Source: JARBAU01 sp040414675
Lineage (GTDB): Archaea > Thermoproteota > Nitrososphaeria > Nitrososphaerales > Nitrososphaeraceae
Assembly: GCA_040414675.1 (NCBI GenBank)
Contig: JBEDUN010000093.1
Coordinates: forward strand, 1-64,000
Reading direction: 5' to 3'
Length of the DNA stretch: 64,000 nucleotides
Below, piece after piece: positions 45,923 through 55,038 of the stretch. The stretch's first letter is position 1, and the number at the start of each line of letters is the position of its first letter. The translations under genes and the position numbers were made by a program. The notes under the pieces were generated by a model. That model saw only the letters and a list, made by a program, of their open reading frames with translations. It did not search any database and was not told where the DNA came from.

Positions 45923-47722
45923 ATGGATTTGCAGTCTGTATCGCCATTAAAATTCGCCGGTAAAAATGTTTTGATCACTGGAAGTGGTACTGGAATCGGA
46001 CAAACTATAGCGAGAAAATTTGCTGAAGAGGGAGCTAATATTATAATTATGGGAAGAAGAAAAGAGCCTTTAGATTATACCACAAATATACTAGAAAAAA
46101 TTTTTGAATCTTCTTCTCCCTCGTCGAAAGTACTTTCGTATCCGGGGATAGACGTAGCTGATGAAAACGGAATCAAGAGCATGTTCAAAGATATAAAGAG
46201 TAAACTTGGGAAAATTGATATTGTGATTAATAATGCTGGCGTTTCTGGCCCAGTTAAAATCTTTCCAAGTTCCACATTCAAGGAATTCCGAGACTGTGTT
46301 TCTATCCACTTGTCGGGAACTTTCTGGACCTCGCAACATGCCATAGCTGCTATGGAACATGGAGGGATGATAATTACGATTTCTACCTTTTTTACTGAGG
46401 AGAACAAATTTGAGCAAAGACCCTATAGATTTAGAACCCCCTACACAGCGGCTCAAGGAGCAAAGAATAGGCTAGGAGAAGCTCTGGGTTGGGAATTGGT
46501 AAATAAGGGCATAACCTCAATTGTCACCAATCCCGGACCAGTCCACTCAGACAGAATCTACAAGACCGTTTATCCCAAGGCTGCTATGGAGTTTTTAAGG
46601 ATTGGTGGTTATCCAGGTGTGACTCCGCAAGAAATAGGAAATTATGCTGAAAGATTTTTTTCCATCATGGGAGAGTCCGAAGAAGTGGTTGCTGCTGGTA
46701 TAAAAGAACTAAGTTCAGATATTCTAAAGGCAAGAAATGATAAATCAGGAGATCTGAAATCGCTTGCAGGCTCTTTATCTGGGCTTTTGAAAAAGACCCA
46801 AGAGATTGCTGAAAAAATCCAGAACAATACAAGAAAAATGATTACTGACGGAGAATTTCTCACTCAGGAACAAGTAGGTGAAATGGTGCTTTGTCTTGCA
46901 GATGGCAAAATGAATAAGATGTTGAATAGTAGAGTCATCCCCAATGATCGCGTATTTTATCCAGTCAAGCCAATTATTGGATCAACCGTGCCCATGATTG
47001 AAGATCAATCTATCCTTAAGGACAAGGTTATTGTTATTACTACAAATTCAAAGGAACAAAAAGAGATTTCACGTGTGCGTTCACTTGCCTCTTCATTGAT
47101 GGAGTCTGGCGTAAAACAGGTTGTAATTCTTTCGTCGACAAATCACGATGAACTAAGAGAATTTCACACACATCCGATCGATCTCCTAAAAGACAGTGAG
47201 ATTGCGAAGTTCATGAATATAGTCAGATCAAAATTTGGTCAGTTATTTGCCCTGATTCATTTTACAGGAGAATTTGATTATGGGCGCCAGATTCTCTCAT
47301 TCCAAGGAAATGAATGGCAATCATTAATAGACAATTTCATAAATATACCGTATTTGGTAATCAAAGAAGGGGTAAAGTCGATGTCCCCCGATGATGCATC
47401 AAATGACCCATCAAAATTTAAGTCCTCGACGGGTGCAATCGTAATCGTGGGTCCAGATGCACCAATTGGTAAAGTGTCGGGACTATTGAGGAGTAGATCA
47501 GAAATATTTAGAGGAGCCCTAAGGCCCCTTGTTACTACTGTAAATCAAGAGCTTTCTGATGTTTTGGGTTCCTCAATCAAGCCGTATTTGATCCTAGCTG
47601 GCAATGTTGAAGGTCGACAACCCGATGAAGATAGGCTAAGACAATCAATAATAAATTTGACAACCAGCCCTAAAGGACTTTGTGAGCGTATATTTTACAT
47701 CGACGAAGCTAATTCGCAATGA
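45923..47722 (+). CDS. Two-domain SDR, related to the N-terminal half of Chloroflexus malonyl-CoA reductase
   Basis: A 599-residue protein with two SDR-like Rossmann domains. Domain 1 (about 8-270) has NVLITGSGTGIGQTIA, DIVINNAGVSG, an active-site region ITISTFF and PYTAAQGAK, and VTNPGPVHSDRIYKT. Domain 2 (about 360-590) has VIVITTNSKEQKE, FALIHFTGEFDYG and GAIVIVGPDAPIG and looks degenerate. The order and the NPGP-xxSDRI and C-terminal motifs match the malonate-semialdehyde-reducing half of Chloroflexus malonyl-CoA reductase. A role in the archaeal 3-hydroxypropionate/4-hydroxybutyrate cycle (malonate semialdehyde to 3-hydroxypropionate) is plausible inference. Tyr174 is present, but the YxxxK lysine position is Gln178; a lysine lies at 181. 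Confidence 0.78.
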   Translation: MDLQSVSPLKFAGKNVLITGSGTGIGQTIARKFAEEGANIIIMGRRKEPLDYTTNILEKIFESSSPSSKVLSYPGIDVADENGIKSMFKDIKSKLGKIDIVINNAGVSGPVKIFPSSTFKEFRDCVSIHLSGTFWTSQHAIAAMEHGGMIITISTFFTEENKFEQRPYRFRTPYTAAQGAKNRLGEALGWELVNKGITSIVTNPGPVHSDRIYKTVYPKAAMEFLRIGGYPGVTPQEIGNYAERFFSIMGESEEVVAAGIKELSSDILKARNDKSGDLKSLAGSLSGLLKKTQEIAEKIQNNTRKMITDGEFLTQEQVGEMVLCLADGKMNKMLNSRVIPNDRVFYPVKPIIGSTVPMIEDQSILKDKVIVITTNSKEQKEISRVRSLASSLMESGVKQVVILSSTNHDELREFHTHPIDLLKDSEIAKFMNIVRSKFGQLFALIHFTGEFDYGRQILSFQGNEWQSLIDNFINIPYLVIKEGVKSMSPDDASNDPSKFKSSTGAIVIVGPDAPIGKVSGLLRSRSEIFRGALRPLVTTVNQELSDVLGSSIKPYLILAGNVEGRQPDEDRLRQSIINLTTSPKGLCERIFYIDEANSQ

Positions 47723-47767
47723 ACGGTAATAAATAAAAATTATTCGAATATTGGCATTCGAACTGTC

Positions 47768-48070
47768 TTAGGAACTGGACTGCTCTGACGCTGCCGCTGC
47801 AGATGATGATGCGGCCATATCTTCAGTCGATGATGAACTTGAAGCACCATCGACTATTTCAGCCGTGGCAAATCTGTTACCTACCTGAACTACACGTATC
47901 TTTGCGTTCTGTCCGACCTTTCCGTTTTTCACAAAGATTACAAATCCTTGTATCCTAGCTATACCGTCCCCCTTTCGACTAATCTCGGTGATTTGGACGT
48001 CGTATTCTTTACCAGTTTCCACTGGTTTCGGTCCGAAATTGTCGTTCCTTCTAAAACCTCCGTAACTCAT
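47768..48070 (-). CDS. TRAM-domain RNA-binding protein
   Basis: A 100-residue protein: short N-terminus with FRRNDNFGPKPVETG, TRAM domain at about 15-75 (EYDVQITEISRKGDGIARIQGFVIFVKNG then GQNAKIRVVQVGNRFATAEIV), and a Ser/Ala-rich tail (STEDMAASSSAAAASEQSSS). Stand-alone TRAM proteins are abundant archaeal RNA chaperones. The tail is unusual low-complexity sequence. It is convergent with the SDR gene, 45 bases apart. Confidence 0.92.
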   Translation of the reverse strand: MSYGGFRRNDNFGPKPVETGKEYDVQITEISRKGDGIARIQGFVIFVKNGKVGQNAKIRVVQVGNRFATAEIVDGASSSSSTEDMAASSSAAAASEQSSS

Positions 48071-48137
48071 TGTTAAAATACGTCAAAGCATTACCTTATA
48101 TAAACCGTAACAGGGTAGTCCTAGCGATAAATCAAGT

Positions 48138-48974
48138 TCAGGTTCCTATTCTAAACCCTCTAACCGATGAAGAGCGAACGGTTTCTATGGCAGAAAGAAT
48201 TGCAAGGTAGCTTGTTTTAGGATTCCCCTCTGCTTGATAGTTCTTCAATTTTATATTCAGCTTACCGAATTTGCCTTCAGCTATGACCTCGTGTTGATTG
48301 TAACGAATCCTCGGGTCTACCACTATTCGAACCATGGTTTTTTGCATTCCTAGTCCAGCTAATGCAAGGATTGATGCCACATTGACGTTTGCAGGAAAAT
48401 TAGAAATAGCTTCTGCAGCCGTCCCGCAATATATAGTAGTTTTCTTATTGATCGTGTCTAGACTAATGTTATTTTTCTTAAAGAATGGAGCTCCTTCTAA
48501 TGCTTTGGGATTCTTAGTCGTGATAAGCATGACAGATTCAAGACCTTCCCTAGCACTTCGAATTGCGTCAATTCCTGCTATCGCGCCAGTTGGCAAGATC
48601 AGACTCGTGCCATTTTTAGCCGACAAATCTAGCAGCGCTGATAACAGTGCGTTATCAGTCAAAGCTCCTACACTCATTACTATCATATCCTTTCCTAATT
48701 CGAGCAGAGGTCTTGCGAATAGCCTGACTGCCTCCTGAGATGCACATTCCAACACCAAACTGGATTGTTTGAACTCAGCTGACGAAATCAATTCGGTGAA
48801 TTCTGAAAAGCGCGCAATACCTCCGGTGGTTAGCTTGGCTGCAAGACCATTTGCAGCAGACTTGTCGGCATCAAACAAGAATCTGAGGACAGTATTGTTT
48901 ATCCTTCCAGTATCTAGAGCTAATGCGACCTGAGTACCTATAGCTCCACAACCAATGATACCTATTGTATTCAA
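48138..48974 (-). CDS. nadX: L-aspartate dehydrogenase
   Basis: A 278-residue NAD(P)-binding enzyme of the DUF108 family: IGIIGCGAIGTQVALALD at the start, MIVMSVGALTDNALLSAL, LPTGAIAGIDAIRSAREG, NFPANVNVASILALAGLG (family signature) and VDPRIRYNQHEV. It oxidises L-aspartate to iminoaspartate, the substrate of NadA. With nadA at 49466 and nadC at 50496 it completes the three-step path from aspartate to nicotinate mononucleotide. It is transcribed opposite to nadA with eS30 between. Length is normal. Confidence 0.92.
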   Translation of the reverse strand: MNTIGIIGCGAIGTQVALALDTGRINNTVLRFLFDADKSAANGLAAKLTTGGIARFSEFTELISSAEFKQSSLVLECASQEAVRLFARPLLELGKDMIVMSVGALTDNALLSALLDLSAKNGTSLILPTGAIAGIDAIRSAREGLESVMLITTKNPKALEGAPFFKKNNISLDTINKKTTIYCGTAAEAISNFPANVNVASILALAGLGMQKTMVRIVVDPRIRYNQHEVIAEGKFGKLNIKLKNYQAEGNPKTSYLAILSAIETVRSSSVRGFRIGT

Positions 48975-49099
48975 CAGATTAATAATGCGTATTCATATTC
49001 GGTGATATAATTGTAGAAGGGGATCAAATAACCCTTCAACTTGCAGACGAAATCACCATCGTAATAAGTGGTTTAGACCTCTTCATGATCTAAATTATA

Positions 49100-49288
49100 T
49101 TATCTTCTGCCGCCTCTGCCGCCTCTTTCAGGCTTTTTCTGTCCTGGTAATCTTCTCTTTTCGAATCTTTTTTCAAAGTTACTTTTATTACGTAACCTAG
49201 AAACGGGTTGCAAGCGCGTTTTTCCTTGGATTTTAGGAGTTTGACCCCGAACCTTACCTGCTTTTGTTAGTGAGCCATGAGTTGGCAT
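49100..49288 (-). CDS. rps30e: Ribosomal protein eS30
   Basis: A 62-residue, highly basic protein: MPTHGSLTKAGKVRGQTPKI, then RLRNKSNFEKRFEKRRLPG and a Gly/Arg tail. This is the archaeal eS30 small-subunit protein (family: HGSLARAGKVRxQTPKV). Nearly complete length. Divergent from nadA. Confidence 0.95.
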   Translation of the reverse strand: MPTHGSLTKAGKVRGQTPKIQGKTRLQPVSRLRNKSNFEKRFEKRRLPGQKKPERGGRGGRR

Positions 49289-49465
49289 AAATTATTCGCC
49301 TATTCTGAATGTAAGTCTAATATATATTGATTGTTTTGAATTGGATTATAAGATATACAAGAAGGGGGCAAACATTGCCTTATAGACGCTCAAAATAGGC
49401 AACATACGAGCAGATTATATTAACTTAAATGTCATTTTTATTACTATTATACATATCAACTTAAA

Positions 49466-50416
49466 ATGTCTCTTGTCGCAAATGACTTTAAGCTTAAGAT
49501 CCAGGAGCTGAAGAGGAAGTATGACGCCACAATTTTGGCTCATAATTATCAGTTGCCTGAAGTTCAAGATGTTGCCGATTACGTAGGTGATTCATTAGGA
49601 TTATCAATCAATGCAGCTAAAACAAAACAACGGACAATTGTATTTTGTGGTGTACATTTTATGGCCGAAACTGCTTCTATAATCTGTCCTGACAAGGAGG
49701 TCTTGATACCTGATTTGGATGCAGGATGTTCGCTGTCCTCAACTATCGATATTTCGCAATTGAAGGCATGGAAATCCCAACATGAAGATGCGGTGGTAGT
49801 AAGCTATGTCAACACAAGTGCGGAAATCAAGGCTATGTCAGATTATTGTTGTACTTCAAGTAATGCAGTGAAGGTAGTCAATAGCATCCCGAAAGATCTT
49901 AAAATTCTCTTTCTTCCAGACATGTTTTTAGGAGCATATGTGGCGGACGTGACTAAACGCAAGAATATGTTTATTTGGCCTGGAGAGTGTCATGTGCACG
50001 CAGGGATAAGAGCAGAGGATGTTAACATGATGTTGACTAAATATAAAGATGCAGACTTTCTTATTCATCCGGAATGCGGCTGCACAACATCTACCCTATA
50101 CAATAGCTCAAATGGCGACATAATTAAGAAGCCGCATATTTTGTCTACGGAGGGAATGATGAAGCATGCTCGATTAGGAACCGCTACAAAATACGTGATT
50201 GCTACTGAGGTTGGAATTCTGCATAGAATGGCTAAGGAAAACCCCTCGAAAACGTTCATCCCAATCAAAGAAAACGCGATTTGTAAATACATGAAAATGA
50301 TAACGGTTGAAAAGGTCTATGATTCATTAATTAAAAATATTTATAGAGTCAAAGTGCCGCAGAAAATTGCAGATCGAGCCAGACTGGCCATTGACAGAAT
50401 GTTGCAAGTCAGTTAG
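49466..50416 (+). CDS. nadA: Quinolinate synthase A
   Basis: A 316-residue [4Fe-4S] enzyme that condenses iminoaspartate with dihydroxyacetone phosphate to give quinolinate. Motifs: ILAHNYQLPEVQDVADYVGDSL near the start, VFCGVHFMAETASI (first cluster cysteine), LPDMFLGAYV, IWPGECHVHAG with a second cysteine, and HPECGCTTSTLYN with further cysteines. All three family cluster cysteines can be found. Partner enzymes are nadX and nadC nearby. ATG follows AT-rich leader sequence. Confidence 0.95.
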   Translation: MSLVANDFKLKIQELKRKYDATILAHNYQLPEVQDVADYVGDSLGLSINAAKTKQRTIVFCGVHFMAETASIICPDKEVLIPDLDAGCSLSSTIDISQLKAWKSQHEDAVVVSYVNTSAEIKAMSDYCCTSSNAVKVVNSIPKDLKILFLPDMFLGAYVADVTKRKNMFIWPGECHVHAGIRAEDVNMMLTKYKDADFLIHPECGCTTSTLYNSSNGDIIKKPHILSTEGMMKHARLGTATKYVIATEVGILHRMAKENPSKTFIPIKENAICKYMKMITVEKVYDSLIKNIYRVKVPQKIADRARLAIDRMLQVS

Positions 50417-50495
50417 ATTTGAGCTCATGTCAAGAGATTGTCGAACCCATCCCAAAAGATTGAGAGAAGTATACGAAGGGTCCAACTTCGAGTAT

Positions 50496-51368
50496 CTATT
50501 TCATCTTATCAACAATTTTCAAGCTATAATTGGCTGCCTTGGTTGAATGTGTGAGGTAGCCTACAGAAATTCTGTCTGGGCTTGCCTCAGCATAGTCTTT
50601 GATATTCGACAATCTAATACCACCAGAAATTTCTATTATTGATCTCTTTCGTAAACCTAGATTGGATATTGCTTTAATTGCATCCTTTGCTGCAACTGGG
50701 TCAAAATTGTCTAGCATCACAATGTCTGCCCCTTCACTAATTGCAGTAATTAGGTCTTGAAGACTAGTAACCTCGCACTCAATTTTAATCATGCTACCAC
50801 ATTTTTCCCTCAATTCCTGTATGCAGCGCTTCACTGATCCCACAAGATAAATGTGGTTGCTTTTAATCAAGACCATTTCGTCCAGCCTTTGTCGATGTGG
50901 TTTACCTCCCCCAAGCTTAACAGCTTTTTTGTCAAATGTCCTTAGACCAGGACAAGTTTTCCTGGTACTAGTGATCTCTGCAGCACTACCGACGCCTCGA
51001 ATAGCTTTTATAAAGGTTCTCGTCTCAGTTGCAATGCCACTCATACGCATTAGTATATTTAGAGCAGTTCTTTCTGCTTTAAGAATGTCCTTTGCTCTCC
51101 CTTCGATCTCCAGTACCTCTTGATAGTTCCTAACAATTGAACCATCATCTACCAAATTCCTTGAATTGCAACCGCATATATCAAAGATAACAATGGCCTC
51201 TTCTAGTCCTGCTACTACAGTTTCGCCATCCGACTTCACTACTATTTCTGCTCGTACATTTGTATCTCTAGCATCGAGATTATTGGTAGTAATATCGCCA
51301 GTCCCAATATCCTCAAGTAAAAAGCTTGTGAGTGCTTGTCTAGTCGTCAGGGAAGTGTGAATTCTCAA
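50496..51368 (-). CDS. nadC: Nicotinate-nucleotide pyrophosphorylase (carboxylating)
   Basis: A 290-residue quinolinate phosphoribosyltransferase: FLLEDIGTGDITTNNL at the N-terminus, LNILMRMSGIATETR, TSTRKTCPGLRTFDKKAVKLGGG (PRPP/quinolinate site), HRQRLDEMVLIKSNH, then IEISGGIRLSNIKDYAE. It converts quinolinate and PRPP to nicotinate mononucleotide. It is the last gene of an rpoE1-spt4-nadC unit with only four bases after spt4, so NAD synthesis is tied to RNA polymerase genes here. Confidence 0.95.
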   Translation of the reverse strand: MRIHTSLTTRQALTSFLLEDIGTGDITTNNLDARDTNVRAEIVVKSDGETVVAGLEEAIVIFDICGCNSRNLVDDGSIVRNYQEVLEIEGRAKDILKAERTALNILMRMSGIATETRTFIKAIRGVGSAAEITSTRKTCPGLRTFDKKAVKLGGGKPHRQRLDEMVLIKSNHIYLVGSVKRCIQELREKCGSMIKIECEVTSLQDLITAISEGADIVMLDNFDPVAAKDAIKAISNLGLRKRSIIEISGGIRLSNIKDYAEASPDRISVGYLTHSTKAANYSLKIVDKMK

Positions 51369-51372
51369 ATAA

Positions 51373-51561
51373 TTATGCGACTTTTTGCGCGTATTTGTGA
51401 GCCACGTTGATATTCAAAGCCGCAGCAATTTTGGAATTTAAAGGTTGAAAAACTAGGATTATACCTGACCAATCTGGTGAAAGCTCCGTAGACTTACACA
51501 CTGCGCATATTTTGCCATATGTTATAGCCTTGCATTTCTTACACGCTAGTTCCTTAGGCAA
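51373..51561 (-). CDS. spt4: Transcription elongation factor Spt4 (RpoE2)
   Basis: A 62-residue zinc protein: CKKCKAITYGKICAVCKSTELSPDWSG, with two zinc CxxC pairs (CKKC and CAVC), then the NusG/Spt5-binding strand region (IILVFQPLNSKIAAAL). Spt4 with Spt5 binds the RNA polymerase clamp and keeps elongation processive. It starts directly after the rpoE1 stop. Confidence 0.93.
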   Translation of the reverse strand: MPKELACKKCKAITYGKICAVCKSTELSPDWSGIILVFQPLNSKIAAALNINVAHKYAQKVA

Positions 51562-52164
51562 CTACTTTGAACCTCCACTTTTTTTCTCCTTTGTGGGAGG
51601 TACAGTTTGAGTTTGTCTTGATTTTTTTACTTCTTGTTCAATCCACTCACTCGAGCCTAAAAATGGTTGCCTACAGGTGATCCCGATTTTGCCCATCCCT
51701 GTACCTTTTCCAAGACTGATCGCGGTAACCCTAGCCCTGATTTTCGAACCAATTTTTAAGGATTTAGCACTTTGGTTAGCAATTATGACACCTTGTTTAA
51801 CATCGCTCTTAAGATAATCGTCTGTGATCTGGGAAAGATGTAAAAGAGCATCCGTGGGACCTACTCTGACAAAGGCTCCAAAGTCAGTTATCTCTACTAT
51901 TTCCCCTTCAACAACCTCTTGTAATTTAGGATAAAAGGTTAGAGCTTTAAACTGTACTTTATGGTAAGTAGAACCATCACCAGCAACTAATTTACCGACA
52001 GCGTTAGCTGAGGCATCGATTATCATAATTACGTAGCCTAATTCTGGGCTAATCATACTCTCATATTTCTCCTTCAATATGGCCATAGCCGTATTTTTCA
52101 ACGAACTCGTAAGTCTGTTAGGAGGAATTCTGACTACATCGTTCATATTGATTATGAGAAACAT
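51562..52164 (-). CDS. rpoE1: RNA polymerase subunit RpoE1 (Rpo7)
   Basis: A 200-residue Rpb7 homologue. Tip domain: VVRIPPNRLTSSL, KEKYESMISPELGYVIMIIDA; S1/OB domain: VEGEIVEITDFGAFVRVGPTDALLHLSQITDDYL. It pairs with RpoF to form the stalk that binds exiting RNA. The C-terminal 25 residues are a lysine-rich tail. An ATG six codons later would also fit, but the first ATG gives the family's normal first strand. First gene of rpoE1-spt4-nadC. Confidence 0.95.
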   Translation of the reverse strand: MFLIINMNDVVRIPPNRLTSSLKNTAMAILKEKYESMISPELGYVIMIIDASANAVGKLVAGDGSTYHKVQFKALTFYPKLQEVVEGEIVEITDFGAFVRVGPTDALLHLSQITDDYLKSDVKQGVIIANQSAKSLKIGSKIRARVTAISLGKGTGMGKIGITCRQPFLGSSEWIEQEVKKSRQTQTVPPTKEKKSGGSK

Positions 52165-52235
52165 CTGTTAGAATTGTCAACAAAGATCAATTTATTAACC
52201 TTTGGCCATCTACATTCAGATCTTGATCGGGCTCG

Positions 52236-52847
52236 TTAATAGATGACTTCGATCTTTATTGATGCGTCTGTTAATTCGACGCTAGATTCCTTTCCTATAG
52301 TGTTTTTGAACATTGATCTAAAGAAGCTTTCAAAGAATTTTGATCCCTTTTTTCCAAGCCTATGTCTTACAACTATAGTTCTCTTCGCAGATTGTTTCAC
52401 CTCGTCATATGTACCAAGATGCCCATAGCGACACATAATTTTTTCAATATACTCAAAAACAGCTTCGTCTGTCAAATCTTTTCTCCAAAATACAATTGTA
52501 TCCCTGGGGACGGATCCTCCTAGATTCGAACCCAAGGCAGTAATCGTATCTTCGTCTAGCGAATCAATAAGCGTAGTTAGTAATTCTCGATTGATAGTTA
52601 CCATATCAATTTTGGGAAGGAATCTCGTAAAATCGGCAAATCTTCTTAATATTATCCCTACGATGGAATTTACAGAGACACCCATTCGCTCAGCCTCCTC
52701 ATCTAAAACCTTAGATAACTCATGGTCAAATCTAAAGGAACGGGTTATTGTATCAGATCTATTATCTGTAGACTTGTGAGCCAAGATGTTGATTAAATAG
52801 GCATTCGATGAGCTCGATAATAAACTAGATGTTATTATACTAATCAT
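52236..52847 (-). CDS. Ribbon-helix-helix-like protein of unknown function
   Basis: A 203-residue protein with no signal peptide or membrane helix. Residues 35-70 read TITRSFRFDHELSKVLDEEAERMGVSVNSIVGIILRRFADF, the beta-helix-helix pattern of ribbon-helix-helix DNA-binding proteins. About 130 further residues (EYIEKIMCRYGHLG, KRTIVVRHRLGKKGSKFFESF) match a recurring nitrososphaerotal family without a known role. The first 30 residues are hydrophobic or polar with no conserved pattern, so the true start may be later. It could be a regulator of unknown target. Confidence 0.65.
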   Translation of the reverse strand: MISIITSSLLSSSSNAYLINILAHKSTDNRSDTITRSFRFDHELSKVLDEEAERMGVSVNSIVGIILRRFADFTRFLPKIDMVTINRELLTTLIDSLDEDTITALGSNLGGSVPRDTIVFWRKDLTDEAVFEYIEKIMCRYGHLGTYDEVKQSAKRTIVVRHRLGKKGSKFFESFFRSMFKNTIGKESSVELTDASIKIEVIY

Positions 52848-53022
52848 TCCTCAATGAGTTTCTAATATGATATAATCAAATATGATCTACCTTCCAATTT
52901 TTGAATCGAATTTCGTTTGGAAAGTTTGTCGATTTATGAAATCATGATTATATTAATGAATTATTCAAGCCCAAAGAGCTATATAGTTTAAATATTAGTG
53001 ATTCGAATTTTTGTTAGTTAAG

Positions 53023-54117
53023 ATGGTTCATGTTGATCAAGTAATGTCAACATTGAGACAAGTAGTTGATCCAGAACTTCATAGGGATATTGTCTCGATG
53101 GGAATGATCAAAGATCTCTCGATTGAAGGGGACAAAGTATCATTCACTTTAGAATTAACGACACCGGCTTGCCCATTTAATGGTGAAATTGAACAAGATG
53201 TTCGTAATCGGATGACTGATTTGGGAATTAAGGATTTAGATGTAAAGGTTACAGCAAGGGTTACTGAAGGTAGGGCGATATCGATGGATGAACTCCTGCC
53301 AGGTGTCAAAAACATTATTGCAGTTGCAAGTGGTAAAGGTGGAGTAGGTAAAACAACTGTTGCAGTTAATCTTGCCGTTGCACTTTCTAAGACAGGAGCG
53401 AAGGTAGGATTGTTGGATGCGGATATTTATGGTCCTAGCGTTCCATTGTTTATGGGCATAAAGGATTCTCCCGCAGTAGTTGACGGGAAAATTCAACCAG
53501 TCATCGCTTACGATGTGAAAGTGATTTCTATGGGGTTCTTCTACGAGCAATCTCAGCAGGCTGGAATTTATAGAGGCCCAATAGTTTCAGGCATAATTAA
53601 GCAATTTATAACTGATGTAAATTGGGGCGAATTGGATTATTTAATAATAGATCTGCCACCAGGGACTGGCGATGCACCTTTGACGATGGCACAAACCATA
53701 CCAATTACAGGTATCTTGGTTGTAACTACCCCTCAAGATGTCGCTATGAATGTCGCTATCAAGGCAATTGGAATGTTCAATAAATTGAATATACCGATTA
53801 TTGGAGTAGTAGAAAATATGAGCTACTTGGAATGTCCTAACTGTAAGGAGCATATGACTATTTTTGGTGTTGGTGGAGGCAAAAAGGTGAGCGAAAAATT
53901 TGGAATATCGTTCGTAGGTGATATCCCACTTAATCCAGAAATTATGGCCAACAGTGATACTGGGAATCCTATCCCATTAATAAATCCGAATTCAGATCAG
54001 GCTAAGATTTTTGACAAAATTGCAAGACAGATGGCCGGCAGAGTAAGCGTAATCGCAAACGAATTGAAATCCCAGCAAGAGGCAGAAACAGCTGGAGAAG
54101 TACAGGCAACCACCTAA
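53023..54117 (+). CDS. mrp: Mrp/NBP35-type iron-sulfur cluster carrier with MIP18 domain
   Basis: A 364-residue P-loop protein. N-terminal MIP18/DUF59 domain (about 1-85: STLRQVVDPELHRDIVSMGMIKDL, TTPACPFNGEIE with the conserved Cys). Deviant Walker A: VASGKGGVGKTTVAVNLAVAL; DADIYGPSVP; DYLIIDLPPGTGDAPLT; and the bridging CxxC in LECPNCKEH that binds a [4Fe-4S] cluster between two subunits. It delivers iron-sulfur clusters to target proteins. I chose ATG 53023 over TTG 53011. The dephospho-CoA kinase gene follows by 15 bases. Confidence 0.94.
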   Translation: MVHVDQVMSTLRQVVDPELHRDIVSMGMIKDLSIEGDKVSFTLELTTPACPFNGEIEQDVRNRMTDLGIKDLDVKVTARVTEGRAISMDELLPGVKNIIAVASGKGGVGKTTVAVNLAVALSKTGAKVGLLDADIYGPSVPLFMGIKDSPAVVDGKIQPVIAYDVKVISMGFFYEQSQQAGIYRGPIVSGIIKQFITDVNWGELDYLIIDLPPGTGDAPLTMAQTIPITGILVVTTPQDVAMNVAIKAIGMFNKLNIPIIGVVENMSYLECPNCKEHMTIFGVGGGKKVSEKFGISFVGDIPLNPEIMANSDTGNPIPLINPNSDQAKIFDKIARQMAGRVSVIANELKSQQEAETAGEVQATT

Positions 54118-54132
54118 TAGTATTTTAAAATA

Positions 54133-54672
54133 ATGCGTTTCACTCAATCTGAAAAGAACGCATTAAAAAAGCCACTCGGCGAACTTTGGCAGAATTCAAG
54201 GATTACTAGAACCAATCTCCTAAATTTTTTAGGAGATTGCAAATTCATCGTAACCGTAGGCGATGATACGACGTGTGCTTTAGTACGTCTTAAGATAACT
54301 CCAACTATTTCAATTACCGACGGAAAGACCAAGCGCAGTAACATCAAGCTAACTAAGGATCCCAAATACGACCCTCTCCTGGTCTACCTACGTGATGTCC
54401 GAATTCCAGAATACAAATGCAAAAATCCAGCCGGTTATATAACACAAGAGGCTTGCAGATTGGTAACTAGCCTAATACAAATGAGAAAACCATCCAAGAT
54501 AATCGTAGATGGAGAGGAAGATTTGCTAGCGATCCCAATGTTTGCCCATTTGCCAAAAAATTCTGTGCTGGTCTACGGGCAACCCAACGAGGGCATGGTC
54601 TTGACTCGGATTAATTCAGCGATTCAGAACATGGCCAAAGATTTATTGACTAGATTCTATCAGAAGGAATAG
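54133..54672 (+). CDS. GTP-dependent dephospho-CoA kinase
   Basis: A 179-residue DUF359 protein: KPLGELWQNSRITRTNLL, IVTVGDDTTCALVRLKITPTISITDGKTKRS (conserved VGD...D-x-K-T-x-R active region), NPAGYITQEA and KIIVDGEEDLLAIPMFAHLPKNSVLVYGQPNEGMV (family: 'V-x-GEEDLLxxP...GxPxxG'). It phosphorylates dephospho-CoA with GTP as donor, the last step of CoA synthesis in archaea. Likely an operon with mrp, 15 bases upstream. Confidence 0.93.
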   Translation: MRFTQSEKNALKKPLGELWQNSRITRTNLLNFLGDCKFIVTVGDDTTCALVRLKITPTISITDGKTKRSNIKLTKDPKYDPLLVYLRDVRIPEYKCKNPAGYITQEACRLVTSLIQMRKPSKIIVDGEEDLLAIPMFAHLPKNSVLVYGQPNEGMVLTRINSAIQNMAKDLLTRFYQKE

Positions 54673-55038
54673 TGATGGAAATGATGATACGGTGGCTGGA
54701 TGATCCTATCTGAAATTGTGATTAATAATCAAATGTCTGATCCAATACTTGCAAACACAAATTATCGATTTATGAACAATCGAACACGAAACCCTCCAGA
54801 GTATCAATAAATGACTGGAAAAAGTAGAGCTTACTCTTGTGGAGTGTGACACGTACACGTGCATTTGATCAACATCACGTCGAATGAACAATCTTTCGTT
54901 TCACTAGGGTGATCATCGACCGGCCACTCTAACGGACATTCAGAGTGTCTTCCTCGTTTACAGAAGAACGTCAGGTGCAACTCAAATTAATATTGCATAG
55001 TGTTATAAAACCATTTAGAGTGTGTCTGTGTTAAAAGG
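54673..55038. other. Intergenic region
   Basis: About 365 bases. A 6-bp hairpin CACTCT/AGAGTG lies at 54925-54947. A C-box-like ATGATGA and D-box-like CTGA at 54680-54712 are too close for a C/D RNA. No reading frame. Confidence 0.4.

Noticed and set aside
54680..54712. C/D box guide RNA
   Set aside because: C-box-like and D-box-like words are only about 22 bases apart and no second pair is clear.
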